Below are positions 27,061 to 35,887 of a stretch of 64,000 nucleotides of DNA, piece after piece (positions within the stretch are counted from its first letter, which is position 1; the number at the start of each line of letters is the position of its first letter). Where the stretch lies: assembly GCF_002934605.1 (NCBI RefSeq), contig NZ_PTJC01000006.1, forward strand, positions 682,001 to 746,000, given 5' to 3'. Position numbers and translations under genes: made by a program. The notes beneath the pieces were generated by a model. It was not told the DNA's origin. It saw nothing but the letters and a program-made list of their open reading frames with translations, and searched no databases. Origin of the DNA: Neolewinella xylanilytica (GTDB lineage: Bacteria; Bacteroidota; Bacteroidia; Chitinophagales; Saprospiraceae).

Positions 27061-28415
27061 TAGAAAGGCACGTGTACGGTGGACCGGACCTGCTGGAGCC
27101 CGGTAGTGTCCCGGCTGCTTCCCTGCATTTGCCGCAGCGTAAGCCGGTGGAGGCCGGGGGCCAGGCTGTCGATCGGTACGAACTTCATCAGTTCGCTGTA
27201 GGACGATTTTTCGATTTGGGTGAGGAGTACGTCACCTAGGTCGATCGGCACCTCGTCGAGCCATAATTCTACGCCACTAGTCAGGCAATCCATGACGGTG
27301 CGCGTGAGGACCACGTGATGGGATTGCAGACTATCGGGCGCCAGGTACACTCCGATTTCTCCCTGATCGAATAACTCCGAATGCACCGAGCTTTCGTAGT
27401 GTTGCGGCAGGTCCGGGCACTGCCGGGAGATAGCATTTTCGTACAATTGCAGTAATGGTAGGGTGACCCGCAGGGGAGAGCTCCGGATAATTTGCGAGGG
27501 GATGACGATTTTCCCGGAGGCGGGTTGATCCGGGTTACTGTCCTGGTAATGTTCGGGATTCAGGGTGAAGGCGGAGTTGCGATCTTCGGTCATGTACTCC
27601 CGGGCGATGTATTTGTTGGGAGTTATTTCCAGTGTTAGGAGGTAAATTGCGATACCGAGGTACGGAATCAGCAGCAGAATCAGCCGGCGGCCGCCCCGGC
27701 GGTTGAGCAAATTGTAGTAGAGGGGGCGGTAGAGCCGGGCAAAGGTGATCCAACCGAACAGGCGGTACAGCGGAAAATAGACGTGGGAGAACCACCGAAA
27801 GCGCTTTAGCCAACCGGCCGTGAGAAAATCAATTAGGTATACGATCCCGAACAGCAGCATCGCGACGATCAGGACACTCAGCCCCACCACGGCCCAGGTG
27901 GTGTCACTAACGTAAGCGATTCCCAGGGCCAGTACTACGAGAAACAGCGTGACTGCTATAAAACTGAGCGCAACGATGATCAGCAAGAAGGTAAAGGCGA
28001 AAACCAGGCTGGCGGTATCGTCGAGCCGGTGAATGTAGGCATCGAAGTTGCCGCTACGCCGCCGCAGAAAGCGCTCGAACTTCGGAGCCAGTGTCCGGCG
28101 TGGTATGATGGTGCGGCCCATAACGGAACGGGAACCGATGGCGCCGATCCAGAGGCAGCGCAGCACGACGTGGAAAAAAAAGTTGGTCAGGGTGATCACG
28201 TAGGCGAAGGAAGCACCTACGAGCAGCGCTCCCGCCAGTTGGGCCTGAAGGTCCTTACCGGAAAGTACCTTGAGTGTCTCCGAAACCCAGTCAAAAAAAG
28301 TCTGCGCCCCGCCGATCATCCCCGCCAGGGCAAAACCCGTCACCAGCAGTTCGAGTTGCCAACTTTCGCGCTGCAGTACTTCCAGCCGGTCTCCTTCTCC
28401 TAATTTCCTCAGCAT
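27045..28415 (-). CDS. Multi-pass membrane protein of unknown function
   Basis: 456 residues. The first 270 or so contain about six hydrophobic helices, two of them in a long hydrophobic block (AFTFLLIIVALSFIAVTLFL and neighbours). The C-terminal 180 residues are soluble and beta-rich. No transport or enzymatic motif is recognised. The minus strand has TATCTTCG ending 5 nt before the ATG, close to the Bacteroidetes -7 element. It overlaps leuB by 16 bp tail to tail. Confidence 0.65.
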   Translation of the reverse strand: MLRKLGEGDRLEVLQRESWQLELLVTGFALAGMIGGAQTFFDWVSETLKVLSGKDLQAQLAGALLVGASFAYVITLTNFFFHVVLRCLWIGAIGSRSVMGRTIIPRRTLAPKFERFLRRRSGNFDAYIHRLDDTASLVFAFTFLLIIVALSFIAVTLFLVVLALGIAYVSDTTWAVVGLSVLIVAMLLFGIVYLIDFLTAGWLKRFRWFSHVYFPLYRLFGWITFARLYRPLYYNLLNRRGGRRLILLLIPYLGIAIYLLTLEITPNKYIAREYMTEDRNSAFTLNPEHYQDSNPDQPASGKIVIPSQIIRSSPLRVTLPLLQLYENAISRQCPDLPQHYESSVHSELFDQGEIGVYLAPDSLQSHHVVLTRTVMDCLTSGVELWLDEVPIDLGDVLLTQIEKSSYSELMKFVPIDSLAPGLHRLTLRQMQGSSRDTTGLQQVRSTVHVPFYYAPG

Positions 28416-28461
28416 CGCACCGAAGATACATTCTCCGGAGGAGGCAATTCGGCATAAAAAA

Positions 28462-28493
28462 ATCGCCCGCGCTTCGGTCGAAGCGCGGGCGAT
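28462..28493 (-). terminator. Intrinsic terminator of the beta-propeller lipoprotein gene
   Basis: A perfect 15-bp stem (ATCGCCCGCGCTTCG at 28462-28476, CGAAGCGCGGGCGAT at 28479-28493) with a 2-nt gap, followed on the minus strand by seven T. It lies 40 bp past the stop at 28533. Confidence 0.88.
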
Positions 28494-28532
28494 GGGTTTG
28501 CTTCCGATTAGGAAACTGCCGTAATGGACGAC

Positions 28533-29540
28533 TTAGTCGCGGTACAAAAACAGCGAGCTGATGCCGGGGAAGGCGAGCGATTCGGCGGGAGCAACGTCAC
28601 CCGACATATCCATGTCGAAGATGAGAAGCATTTCAGTAGCGCGGTCGGCTACGTAGATGCGATCTTCATCGGCATCGTAAGCCACGTCAACGGGGTTGCC
28701 CAACATCGTGGAAGCACCGCTGATCATGGTGTAATCCGCTGCGGTAATGACGCTATCGTTAGCTACGCTGGTGAAGTTGTCGATAATCATGATACCACCG
28801 TCCGAATTGGAGGCGGCATCGCCGATGTCCGTCAGGATCATGATGTCGTCCTCACTGTTGTACTCCAGTCCGTGGGTACGGGTGATACCGTCGATCTGGA
28901 TGTACCGGGTAGGCACTACGGTATCGCCGGCGGCGTTGTCCAGGAAGTTGTCGAAGATGGCGATCGAGTCGCTATTGTCAACAACGGCGTAGAGCGAAGT
29001 ACCGAAAAACTGGATGCCCCACAGGTTGATGTTAGTGGGGTGCATACCGACGTAAGAAATTTCTTCGTCGCCGGTAATTTCGTAACGGTAGAACGCATTG
29101 GTGCTATCGGTATCGCCGTCGTTCGCTACGACGAGCATATCGTTCCGATAGGCCAGTCCACGACCGTTGTCAAAATCGGAAGAGCTTTCCGATTCGATGT
29201 CGACACCGTTGGGGTCGTCGAGATCGTCGATGACGTCGTTATACTCTACGACGGTGTTGGAAGTCCGATTAACCTGGAAAATGTTTCCTTGATCATCGTC
29301 GTAGTAAATACCGTCCGCATCGGTGCCTTGCGCGGCGAAAGTCTCAATTTCGAGGGGCTCGTCTTCCAGCGACAGGATGCCTACCATGCCGGAGGTATTA
29401 GACGAAAGGAATAGGGTGCCGTCGTCGCCGATTTCTCCACCGAGGATGGGGTCGTCGTCGTCATCACAGGAGGTAAATGCAAGAGCGACAGCGGTTAAGA
29501 GTAGCAAACTGAGTTTGCTAAATGATAATTTCATAGTCAT
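28533..29540 (-). CDS. Lipoprotein with predicted beta-propeller fold
   Basis: 335 residues (the second ATG, at 29534, may be the true start). The signal peptide ends in the lipobox AFTSC, followed by five Asp, an acidic stretch like the export signals of surface lipoproteins in Bacteroidota. The mature part has repeated blocks such as GRGLAYRNDMLVVAND, THGLEYNSEDDIMILTD and PVDVAYDADEDRIYVADR, each like one blade of an NHL/SMP-30-type propeller. It is very acidic, which suggests calcium binding or salt adaptation. The ligand is unknown. Confidence 0.72.
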   Translation of the reverse strand: MTMKLSFSKLSLLLLTAVALAFTSCDDDDDPILGGEIGDDGTLFLSSNTSGMVGILSLEDEPLEIETFAAQGTDADGIYYDDDQGNIFQVNRTSNTVVEYNDVIDDLDDPNGVDIESESSSDFDNGRGLAYRNDMLVVANDGDTDSTNAFYRYEITGDEEISYVGMHPTNINLWGIQFFGTSLYAVVDNSDSIAIFDNFLDNAAGDTVVPTRYIQIDGITRTHGLEYNSEDDIMILTDIGDAASNSDGGIMIIDNFTSVANDSVITAADYTMISGASTMLGNPVDVAYDADEDRIYVADRATEMLLIFDMDMSGDVAPAESLAFPGISSLFLYRD

Positions 29541-29635
29541 AAATAGGTTGTTTGGGGAAAAAATTGGGTTTTAAATTCTCAAAAAGAGATTTCCCCTCAA
29601 ACTCGACAGACTCCCTGATGTTCGTCTGATCCCTG

Positions 29636-30169
29636 TCATGTTCCTTGCATAACCAACCGCAGGTGGGCTAAGTGGTGGTCGCCGTGCCAGGCGTAGGTGG
29701 CCGCTAGTGTTTCCAGGCGGTAGGTAATTTTACTGCCTGGATGATAGGCCGCACGTAGCCACTGCTCCGGCGTACACTGCGCCAATAATACCGCCCACCT
29801 TAAGTGAAGGCCCCGCAGCAGTTCAACGCTTGCCTGTACGGGCACCGCGTAAACGTCCGGTAGTTCGGCCCAGGCGACTTCATCGTAGGGTACCAGAGTA
29901 GGGTGGTTTTCGACCAGGGTAACTTTGTGGCGACGGTAAGCGTGCAGGTGGCTGTCGGCCAGGTGATGGATCACTTGCTGGGCGGTCCATCCACCGGGTC
30001 GATAGGGCGTATCGAGCAGCTTCCGATCGTGTAGCTCCTTCGCGTATTTCTCCAGCGTCTCCGGCAACGCGCCGATCCGCTTGATGCAGGCCAGGCGGGC
30101 CTCGGGGGTCATGGATTCGGGCAGGGCGAACCGGCCGATTGGATAACGGAGTGCTTCGTCAGCTGACAT
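29636..30169 (-). CDS. DinB/YfiT-family metal-binding protein
   Basis: 177 residues of the DinB four-helix fold, YfiT (BstA-like) branch, annotated as putative metal hydrolase or thiol transferase. The start block LRYPIGRF is typical of YfiT. Three metal histidines are expected in VIHHLADSH and AWHGDHHLAH, both present. Bacterial homologues of this branch use bacillithiol in Firmicutes, of interest because ytxJ is also in this window. It stands alone on the minus strand. Confidence 0.85.
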   Translation of the reverse strand: MSADEALRYPIGRFALPESMTPEARLACIKRIGALPETLEKYAKELHDRKLLDTPYRPGGWTAQQVIHHLADSHLHAYRRHKVTLVENHPTLVPYDEVAWAELPDVYAVPVQASVELLRGLHLRWAVLLAQCTPEQWLRAAYHPGSKITYRLETLAATYAWHGDHHLAHLRLVMQGT

Positions 30170-30244
30170 GGTGTTACGTTTAGCGACCCTTCCACGCCGG
30201 AAGGGTCAATCGCTAAAAGTACCTCGTGACGATGGGTAGCGCCC

Positions 30245-31324
30245 TTAATTGATACTCGCGGTACGGATTACCTGCACGACTTCTTCCATCAGGTCACGCT
30301 TTTTGCGGCCCGGTGCATATACGAAGCCATCGACGAGGATGAGTTCATTGTCGGTAGTATCGTTGAGCAGGTAAGAAACGAATGGCCCGGCGAGGAAATC
30401 GTTTTCGATCTCCCAGATTCCCCGGCCTTCGATGGCGTAGGAGCCGTTGAGTTCCATGGCTTCCGTGAAGAGGGGGAGGTCGGTGTCGTTGATCTTCATC
30501 CAGGTGTTGTCGGTAGTGGAGCTGACGTACTCCTTGCCGATGCGGTCACGGATCTCCTTGAGTCCCTCCTTTGACAGTTGGGATTGGTTTTGGTAGGGCG
30601 CGCTGGTGACCATGATGTTCAGGCTCGCTCCCTGTACTTCTTTCCGAAGCCAGACCACCTCGTCCGTATCCAGGGGTACGCGTACGTAGCCGCCCGGAAC
30701 GTCCAGGTTGGCACCGGTGAGCTGTCGAATGGTATCGCCCAACCGGCGGTTCGTTCCTTCGAAATAGGTAGTGACCCGCATGCGCTCGTCCTCACCTTGT
30801 TCCAGTCGCTTGACGATACCGGGATACACGCTGCTCAGACCGGTGAGTAGCTCATTGTAGTTCTTCCCGATTACGTAGACGAGCTGCTGGCCGGTGGCCC
30901 ATTTGTTCTTAGCTACGGCCGTGCCGAATCCCTCTTCCCGCACCTGTTGAATCTTTTCGTCGCTGAGGTCGTTGACCACCATCTGCGTGGTGGGGCTGTC
31001 GGTATCGCTCAGATCGGCCAGCACCAGATAATTACGCAACTGCCCCCAGGCCGGCTCTCCCGCAACTTGCTCCGGTTCGATAAACCGGACGTCGAAAATG
31101 GGTTCCGGTTGGGGCAAAATAATGTAGGGGGCTTCGAAGAAGTAGGCTACGGAGTCACCCAGGTCACCCTGCCAGGTGCTGCTATCGGCCACTACCACCA
31201 GGCTATTGATGCGGCCAAAAGCGGAGGGGGTAGGCTGCAGGGTGCGTTGCATATCGTCCGTACAGGACGTGAGGGTAATCACGAAGAGCAAAAACAGGAA
31301 GACCTTTAAGGGGGAGTCAGACAT
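30245..31324 (-). CDS. DUF4837 family lipoprotein
   Basis: 359 residues from MSDSPLK; an ATG at 31345 adds seven residues. The signal peptide ends in the lipobox TLTSC, followed by TDD. The mature domain has the DUF4837 blocks GRINSLVVVADSSTWQGDLGD near the start and ETMELNG-like and GRGIWEIENDFLAGPFVSY near the end. The family is confined largely to Bacteroidota and has no known function; an envelope location follows from the lipobox. Confidence 0.78.
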   Translation of the reverse strand: MSDSPLKVFLFLLFVITLTSCTDDMQRTLQPTPSAFGRINSLVVVADSSTWQGDLGDSVAYFFEAPYIILPQPEPIFDVRFIEPEQVAGEPAWGQLRNYLVLADLSDTDSPTTQMVVNDLSDEKIQQVREEGFGTAVAKNKWATGQQLVYVIGKNYNELLTGLSSVYPGIVKRLEQGEDERMRVTTYFEGTNRRLGDTIRQLTGANLDVPGGYVRVPLDTDEVVWLRKEVQGASLNIMVTSAPYQNQSQLSKEGLKEIRDRIGKEYVSSTTDNTWMKINDTDLPLFTEAMELNGSYAIEGRGIWEIENDFLAGPFVSYLLNDTTDNELILVDGFVYAPGRKKRDLMEEVVQVIRTASIN

Positions 31325-31401
31325 CGATCGGGGAATTATAATCAATGGAACAGATGATATTGTGCCCGGTTTTGACGTACACCGGCTCAGCTATTTGTCG
31401 G

Positions 31402-31887
31402 CTAAAATTCCAAATCGTCGAGCGCCTGCCAGACGAGGCCGGATTCGTAACCGCGTTTGACCATGTAATCGGCCAACCGCCGTCGTTTCAGGTAGGGATG
31501 CTGGCCGGGTTTTTCCAACGCGTTGCGCCGTTCCAGCTCACTACAGAGCGTGCCGTAATATTCCTTGTCGTCGATTTCCGTCATCGCCTTCCGGATGCAG
31601 TAATCGCTCAGCTTCCGGCTTTTCAGCTCCCTACGAATCCGGTAGCGCCCCCACTTTTTCATTTTAAACTTTCCCCGGGCGTAAGACCGGGCGAACCGCT
31701 CTTCGTCCAGGTACTTTTCCTTAATCAGTTCCACGATGACTTCTTCGGCGGCGTCTCCTCCGTAACCGAGCTCATACAGCTTATCGCGGGCTTCCTGGTG
31801 ACAGCGGTCCTGGTACGCACAATAATGCTGCAGGGCTTCGAGTGCCTGCTCGGCAGTGTAAACCACCTTTTTTTCGGGGAAAGCCAA
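31402..31887 (-). CDS. recX: Regulatory protein RecX
   Basis: 161 residues of three-helix repeats that bind RecA filaments and dampen recombination. ALEALQHYCAYQDRCHQEARDKL, the EKYLDEERFARSYARGKF block and the WGRYRIRRELK block are the family hallmarks. The start is a TTG at 31887; a GTG seven codons later is an alternative, as no ATG is near. recA is not in this window. Confidence 0.88.
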   Translation of the reverse strand: MAFPEKKVVYTAEQALEALQHYCAYQDRCHQEARDKLYELGYGGDAAEEVIVELIKEKYLDEERFARSYARGKFKMKKWGRYRIRRELKSRKLSDYCIRKAMTEIDDKEYYGTLCSELERRNALEKPGQHPYLKRRRLADYMVKRGYESGLVWQALDDLEF

Positions 31888-31976
31888 TCAAAACGATTTG
31901 TGGTAAAGTACAACGCGTTTACCTTCCCTCGGTTGCCGGTGCAACGGGTATCTTCACGCGCTAACAAAGTGGATAC

Positions 31977-32804
31977 ATGGACTTAAGACAATTGTGGCAG
32001 GACTACGAACCTATTCTGCTGGCCATTGCGGTGAAAATTCTGGCGGCCATCCTGCTGCTCTTCGTGGGCTTTTGGCTGGTCAACTGGCTGACCCGTCAAG
32101 TAGCGAAACTCCTGGCGAAGCGCAGCGTGGATACCAGCGTGTCTGCTTTTCTCACCAGTTTTTTAAGCATCGGTCTGAAGGTGCTCCTCGTTTTGTCCGT
32201 CGTGGCCATGTTCGGGGTGGAAACCACTTCGTTCATCGCCATCCTGTCCGCCCTGTCGCTGGCCGTCGGATTGGCCCTACAGGGTAATCTCGGGCACTTT
32301 GCCAGCGGCATTCTCCTGCTCACCTTCCGGCCATTTAAGGTGGGTGACCTGATCGGGACCAATGGTTTCGTGGCCTCGGTAAAGGAGATCACCGTATTCC
32401 ATACCGTACTCAACGCCGTGGACAACCGCCTCATCATCATTCCCAACGGCAAGGTCATGGGTGACGCCATCGAGAATTATACCGCCCTGGGGGTTCGGCG
32501 CCTCGACCTCACCTTCGGCATCGGCTACGGTGACGACATCGATAAAGCCCGGGAGGTTATCAGATCCGTCGTGGAGAGCGTACCCGAGGTACTGCTCGAC
32601 CGGGGCATTGACATTTTTGTCCGCAACCTCGGCGATAGCAGTGTCGACATGGCCTGTCGCGCCTGGACCGAGAACGCGACCTACTGGCCCACGCTTATCT
32701 ACCTTAACGAGTACGTGAAGAAGGCTTTCGATCGGGAAGGCATCAGCATTCCTTTCCCGCAGCGGGACGTGCACTTGTTTCAAAACACGGAGGCTGTTTC
32801 TTAG
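31977..32804 (+). CDS. Small-conductance mechanosensitive channel (MscS family)
   Basis: 275 residues, the compact MscS length. Three hydrophobic helices occupy residues 12-100; the pore helix VGLALQGNLGHFASGILLL is followed by RPFKVGDLI and the beta domain. It opens under membrane tension to release solutes at the inner membrane. It is divergent from recX and converges on the pseudouridine synthase gene. Confidence 0.92.
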   Translation: MDLRQLWQDYEPILLAIAVKILAAILLLFVGFWLVNWLTRQVAKLLAKRSVDTSVSAFLTSFLSIGLKVLLVLSVVAMFGVETTSFIAILSALSLAVGLALQGNLGHFASGILLLTFRPFKVGDLIGTNGFVASVKEITVFHTVLNAVDNRLIIIPNGKVMGDAIENYTALGVRRLDLTFGIGYGDDIDKAREVIRSVVESVPEVLLDRGIDIFVRNLGDSSVDMACRAWTENATYWPTLIYLNEYVKKAFDREGISIPFPQRDVHLFQNTEAVS

Positions 32805-32821
32805 CGCTCCCTGCGGTCGCA

Positions 32822-32905
32822 TTAGTGGCGATTCGCGTTAGTGTGCGGGACTGACACGCCGAAGGCGTACTATCGCGCAGAACCACTAACGCGCAGCGCC
32901 ACTAA
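32822..32905. repeat. Inverted repeat between convergent genes
   Basis: Left arm TTAGTGGCGATTCGCGTTAGTG (32822-32843) and right arm CACTAACGCGCAGCGCCACTAA (32884-32905) pair at 20 of 22 positions, with a 40-nt loop that has its own CGCC-GAA-GGCG hairpin. Each arm also has a shorter direct repeat of TTAGTG. It separates mscS from the convergent pseudouridine synthase gene and overlaps that gene's stop codon, so it may act as a terminator for both. Confidence 0.75.
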
Positions 32906-33705
32906 CGAAAGTACTTCAGCCGACGCACCTCCTCCTCCGTAAGGTAGCGGTAGAAGCCCCGCGGAAGGTTCTTTTTAGTGAGCCCGGCGAGGTAAGTACG
33001 GTCGAGTTTGTCGACGGTGTAGCCCAGGTGTTCGAAGGCGCGGCGCACGATGCGATTGCGGCCGCTGTGAATTTCAAGGGTAACGTTTAGGTCGTCGCCT
33101 TCCTGGCTGTAGCGGGCCCAGTCGGGTTTGAAGGGACCGTCTTCTAGGTCGTAACCGGTTTGTAGTTTTTCTAAGTCTTCCGCGGTGAAGGGGCGGTCGA
33201 GGGTGGCTTGGTAGATCTTAGCGGTCTCGAAGCGGGGATGGGTCAGGCGGGTGGTCACGTCGCCATCGTTGGTGATGAGCAGGAGGCCGGTAGTGTCCCG
33301 GTCGAGGCGGCCGACGGGAAAGAGGCGCATCTGTTTAAGGGCGGGTTCCTCGAGCAAATCCATCACCGTGGCCCGGTCGTGTTCGTCGTTCGTGGTGGTT
33401 ATCACGTTACGGGGTTTATTCAGCAGGATGTAGACGAACTGGTCGGAGGGAGCGACCTCTTTCCCGTCTACCACCACCACGTCGCCTTCGCGGATTTGGT
33501 AGGCGGGGTTGTCCTGCAGTTCTCCGTTGACCTTTACTTTTCCGGCCTTGACCATGTCCCCGGCCGTACGGCGGCTGGCAACCCCGGCGTGGGCGATGTA
33601 TTTGTTGAGCCGCATGCCGATGATATCCGCTGCGGGCCGGTCCAGACCGGGGGGCTTGCCGGAATTTCGTGCCTGGGAACGTTGGAATCGGCGGGGAGCT
33701 TTCAT
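32902..33705 (-). CDS. 23S rRNA pseudouridine synthase (RluB/RluE/RluF type)
   Basis: 267 residues from MKAPRRF; an ATG at 33741 adds 12. After a basic tail there is an S4 RNA-binding domain (RLNKYIAHAGVASRRT) and the RsuA-type catalytic domain with LFPVGRLDRDTTGLLLITNDG holding the nucleophilic Asp, and GRNRIVRRAFEHLG. Target base in 23S rRNA is not decided by sequence; RluB is most common in this phylum. The stop codon lies inside the inverted repeat. Confidence 0.9.
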   Translation of the reverse strand: MKAPRRFQRSQARNSGKPPGLDRPAADIIGMRLNKYIAHAGVASRRTAGDMVKAGKVKVNGELQDNPAYQIREGDVVVVDGKEVAPSDQFVYILLNKPRNVITTTNDEHDRATVMDLLEEPALKQMRLFPVGRLDRDTTGLLLITNDGDVTTRLTHPRFETAKIYQATLDRPFTAEDLEKLQTGYDLEDGPFKPDWARYSQEGDDLNVTLEIHSGRNRIVRRAFEHLGYTVDKLDRTYLAGLTKKNLPRGFYRYLTEEEVRRLKYFR

Positions 33706-33863
33706 ACGGATAGATATAGTGGTCGCAATTGGCGGGGTCAAGACGAAAACCCATCAGGGCGGTCTATCCGGACGAACGTGTGGGTGATCGCCAGGGTTTC
33801 ACCCTCAACTTCCGGTATCCGCATTGCACCCGCGCGCGGCGCCCAAACTTAAAACCCTCGATC

Positions 33864-34616
33864 GTGTACAAAAAGCTTACTCTTTTATTTGGTGCCTTCC
33901 TGCTCTCCGTATGCGTTAGCGCTCAACTGGGCATTAAAGCCGGCGTAACCCTCGGCGGCACCTACGGTAGCTCGGAGGAGTTCAACGGGGATAAGATCGA
34001 ATCCATCGATCCCGCCGTCGGCTATCAGTTCGGGATCACCGCACAGGTAGTCGATCTGCCCCTCTTCAAACTCAACGCGGAGCTGCTCTACGAAAACCGC
34101 CGCGGGCAGAAGCATGCCAACTTTACTATTCCGGCATCCGAGCAGGTAAGCGTCAATACCGACATCAGGTTCCGGAATAGCTTCGAATACCTCAGCCTAC
34201 CCCTGCTGGCCACCTTCGGCGGGGATAAATTCAATATCTACGTCGGTCCCAGCTTCAGCTATTTGCTGGCGGCTTCTTCCGACGTCACCACCCGGACCAC
34301 CGTCAGCCCCGCACAGGCGGCGGGGAGCGGCGGTCTGCCGTCCAATGCCACTGCGGAAACCGAAATCGACTTTATCGAGGACTACGAAGACTCCTACATC
34401 AATCGGTTCAACGTAGCCGCTAACGTTGGCGTCATGTTCCCCATTCTGCCACGGACGAGCCTGGATATCCGTGTGTACCACACCCTAACGGATATCACGA
34501 ACGACGACGAAGACCGCAGCATCATCGATCGTGCCATCGGCAATCCCGACCCGGGGCTACGTGACGATAACGATTCCAGCGTTGGCGTGCAGGCAAACCT
34601 GGTATTCCACTTTTAG
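33864..34616 (+). CDS. PorT-family outer membrane beta-barrel protein
   Basis: 250 residues with a GTG start at 33864; the frame is open upstream to 33729 but only this start puts the signal peptide (KKLTLLFGAFLLSVCVSAQ) at the N-terminus. The mature part starts LGIKAGVTLGG and consists of alternating strands ending in VQANLVFHF, with a terminal Phe as in outer membrane barrels. It resembles PorT/OmpW-like proteins; a role in secretion or permeability is not proven. Confidence 0.75.
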   Translation: MYKKLTLLFGAFLLSVCVSAQLGIKAGVTLGGTYGSSEEFNGDKIESIDPAVGYQFGITAQVVDLPLFKLNAELLYENRRGQKHANFTIPASEQVSVNTDIRFRNSFEYLSLPLLATFGGDKFNIYVGPSFSYLLAASSDVTTRTTVSPAQAAGSGGLPSNATAETEIDFIEDYEDSYINRFNVAANVGVMFPILPRTSLDIRVYHTLTDITNDDEDRSIIDRAIGNPDPGLRDDNDSSVGVQANLVFHF

Positions 34617-34652
34617 GGTTGAACCCCGTCGCGGTCCCGGCGTTGCATCCTC

Positions 34653-34991
34653 ATGTTCCACACACTGAATTCCCCGGCCGATCTGGACGACGCCATCCAG
34701 GCGAGCCACGACCAACCCATCGTTATTTTCAAGCACAGCAACAACTGCCCCTTCAGCGCCCGCGCCCAGGAGCAAGTAGTCAATGCCAAGCACGATCTGG
34801 AAATTTACGGACTCGTAGTGCAGTATAAAAAGGACGTCTCGGATGCCGTAGCCGAAAAACTCAACGTCGAGCACGCCAGTCCCCAGGCCATTATCGTACA
34901 CCAGGGGGCGGCGGTGGCCCATTACTGGCGTTCCGAGATCAAGGAAGACCGCCTGAAGGAAGAGGTCAATCGACTCGCCGGCCAGTCGTGA
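34653..34991 (+). CDS. ytxJ: Bacillithiol-system redox protein YtxJ
   Basis: 112 residues of the YtxJ/DUF2847 thioredoxin-like family. IVIFKHSNNCPFSA holds the single active-site Cys; the usual second Cys of thioredoxin is missing, as in monothiol bacilliredoxins. VNRLAGQS is the C-terminus. It probably reduces protein mixed disulfides with a low-molecular-weight thiol. The stop overlaps the next start by 4 bp. Confidence 0.85.
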   Translation: MFHTLNSPADLDDAIQASHDQPIVIFKHSNNCPFSARAQEQVVNAKHDLEIYGLVVQYKKDVSDAVAEKLNVEHASPQAIIVHQGAAVAHYWRSEIKEDRLKEEVNRLAGQS

Positions 34992-35887
34992 TTCCCGGTT
35001 CCGAATTAATTCTGAATCCGGACGGTTCCGTCTACCACCTTCATTTACTGCCCGGGCAGATCGCTAACGACATTATCACCGTCGGCGATCCCGAGCGGGT
35101 GGCGGAAATCAGCCGGCGTTTCGACCGGGTGGAGCTGCGCGTGGCGGCCCGCGAATTCGTTACCCACACCGGCGAGCTCGACGGACGGCGCCTCACGGTC
35201 ATTTCCACGGGTATCGGTACCGACAACGTCGATATCGTGCTGAACGAGTTAGACGCCCTTGTCAATATCGACCTGGAGCGCCGGGAAGTGAAAGCGGAAC
35301 TGACCGTCTTGAATTTGCTACGACTGGGCACCAGTGGCGCCCTTCAGCCCGATCTGCCCCTCGGTAGCATTTTGCTGTCCGCCGGGGCGCTCTCCGCCGA
35401 CGGCCTGATGCCCTACTACGGTGTCGATGGGGTGGGGGATGACTTCGGCACCGCCCTTTCCGAATTTGTGACTGCGAACGGCCTGAGACTACCGGTCGAT
35501 CCCCTCTATTTCAGCCCCGTCCTGCCCGACTTTCTAAACCACCCGGCCGGCAAGCAACTGCCGCGGGGAGTAACGTTAACGGCCGCCGGCTTCTACGCCC
35601 CCCAGGGGCGGAGCCTGCGGTTGCCGACCCGACTCCATCCGGAGCTGCTCGACGTACTGCGGCGTTTTGACTATCGCGGCCTGCGCATCACGAATATCGA
35701 AATGGAAACGGCGGGCATCTACGGCCTGGCCAACGCTTTGGGCCACCGGTCGGCTTCGCTATCCGCGCTCCTCGCCAACCGGGGAGCCGGCACCTTCAGC
35801 AAAAATCCGGCGGCGGCCGTGGATGCGCTGATCGACCTCGGGCTACTCCTCCTCACCGACCGCGACGGTAGCACTGATGCGGCTTAG
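34988..35887 (+). CDS. Nucleoside phosphorylase (PNP/UDP family)
   Basis: 299 residues of the phosphorylase superfamily. TVGDPERV, STGIGTDNVDIVLNEL, RLGTSGALQ and EMETAGIYGLAN are the phosphate- and nucleoside-binding blocks. Substrate (uridine or purine nucleoside) is not fixed by these motifs; the uridine phosphorylase branch is most likely. ytxJ overlaps it by 4 bp at the start, and the KirBac gene overlaps it by 45 bp tail to tail. Confidence 0.85.
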   Translation: MIPGSELILNPDGSVYHLHLLPGQIANDIITVGDPERVAEISRRFDRVELRVAAREFVTHTGELDGRRLTVISTGIGTDNVDIVLNELDALVNIDLERREVKAELTVLNLLRLGTSGALQPDLPLGSILLSAGALSADGLMPYYGVDGVGDDFGTALSEFVTANGLRLPVDPLYFSPVLPDFLNHPAGKQLPRGVTLTAAGFYAPQGRSLRLPTRLHPELLDVLRRFDYRGLRITNIEMETAGIYGLANALGHRSASLSALLANRGAGTFSKNPAAAVDALIDLGLLLLTDRDGSTDAA

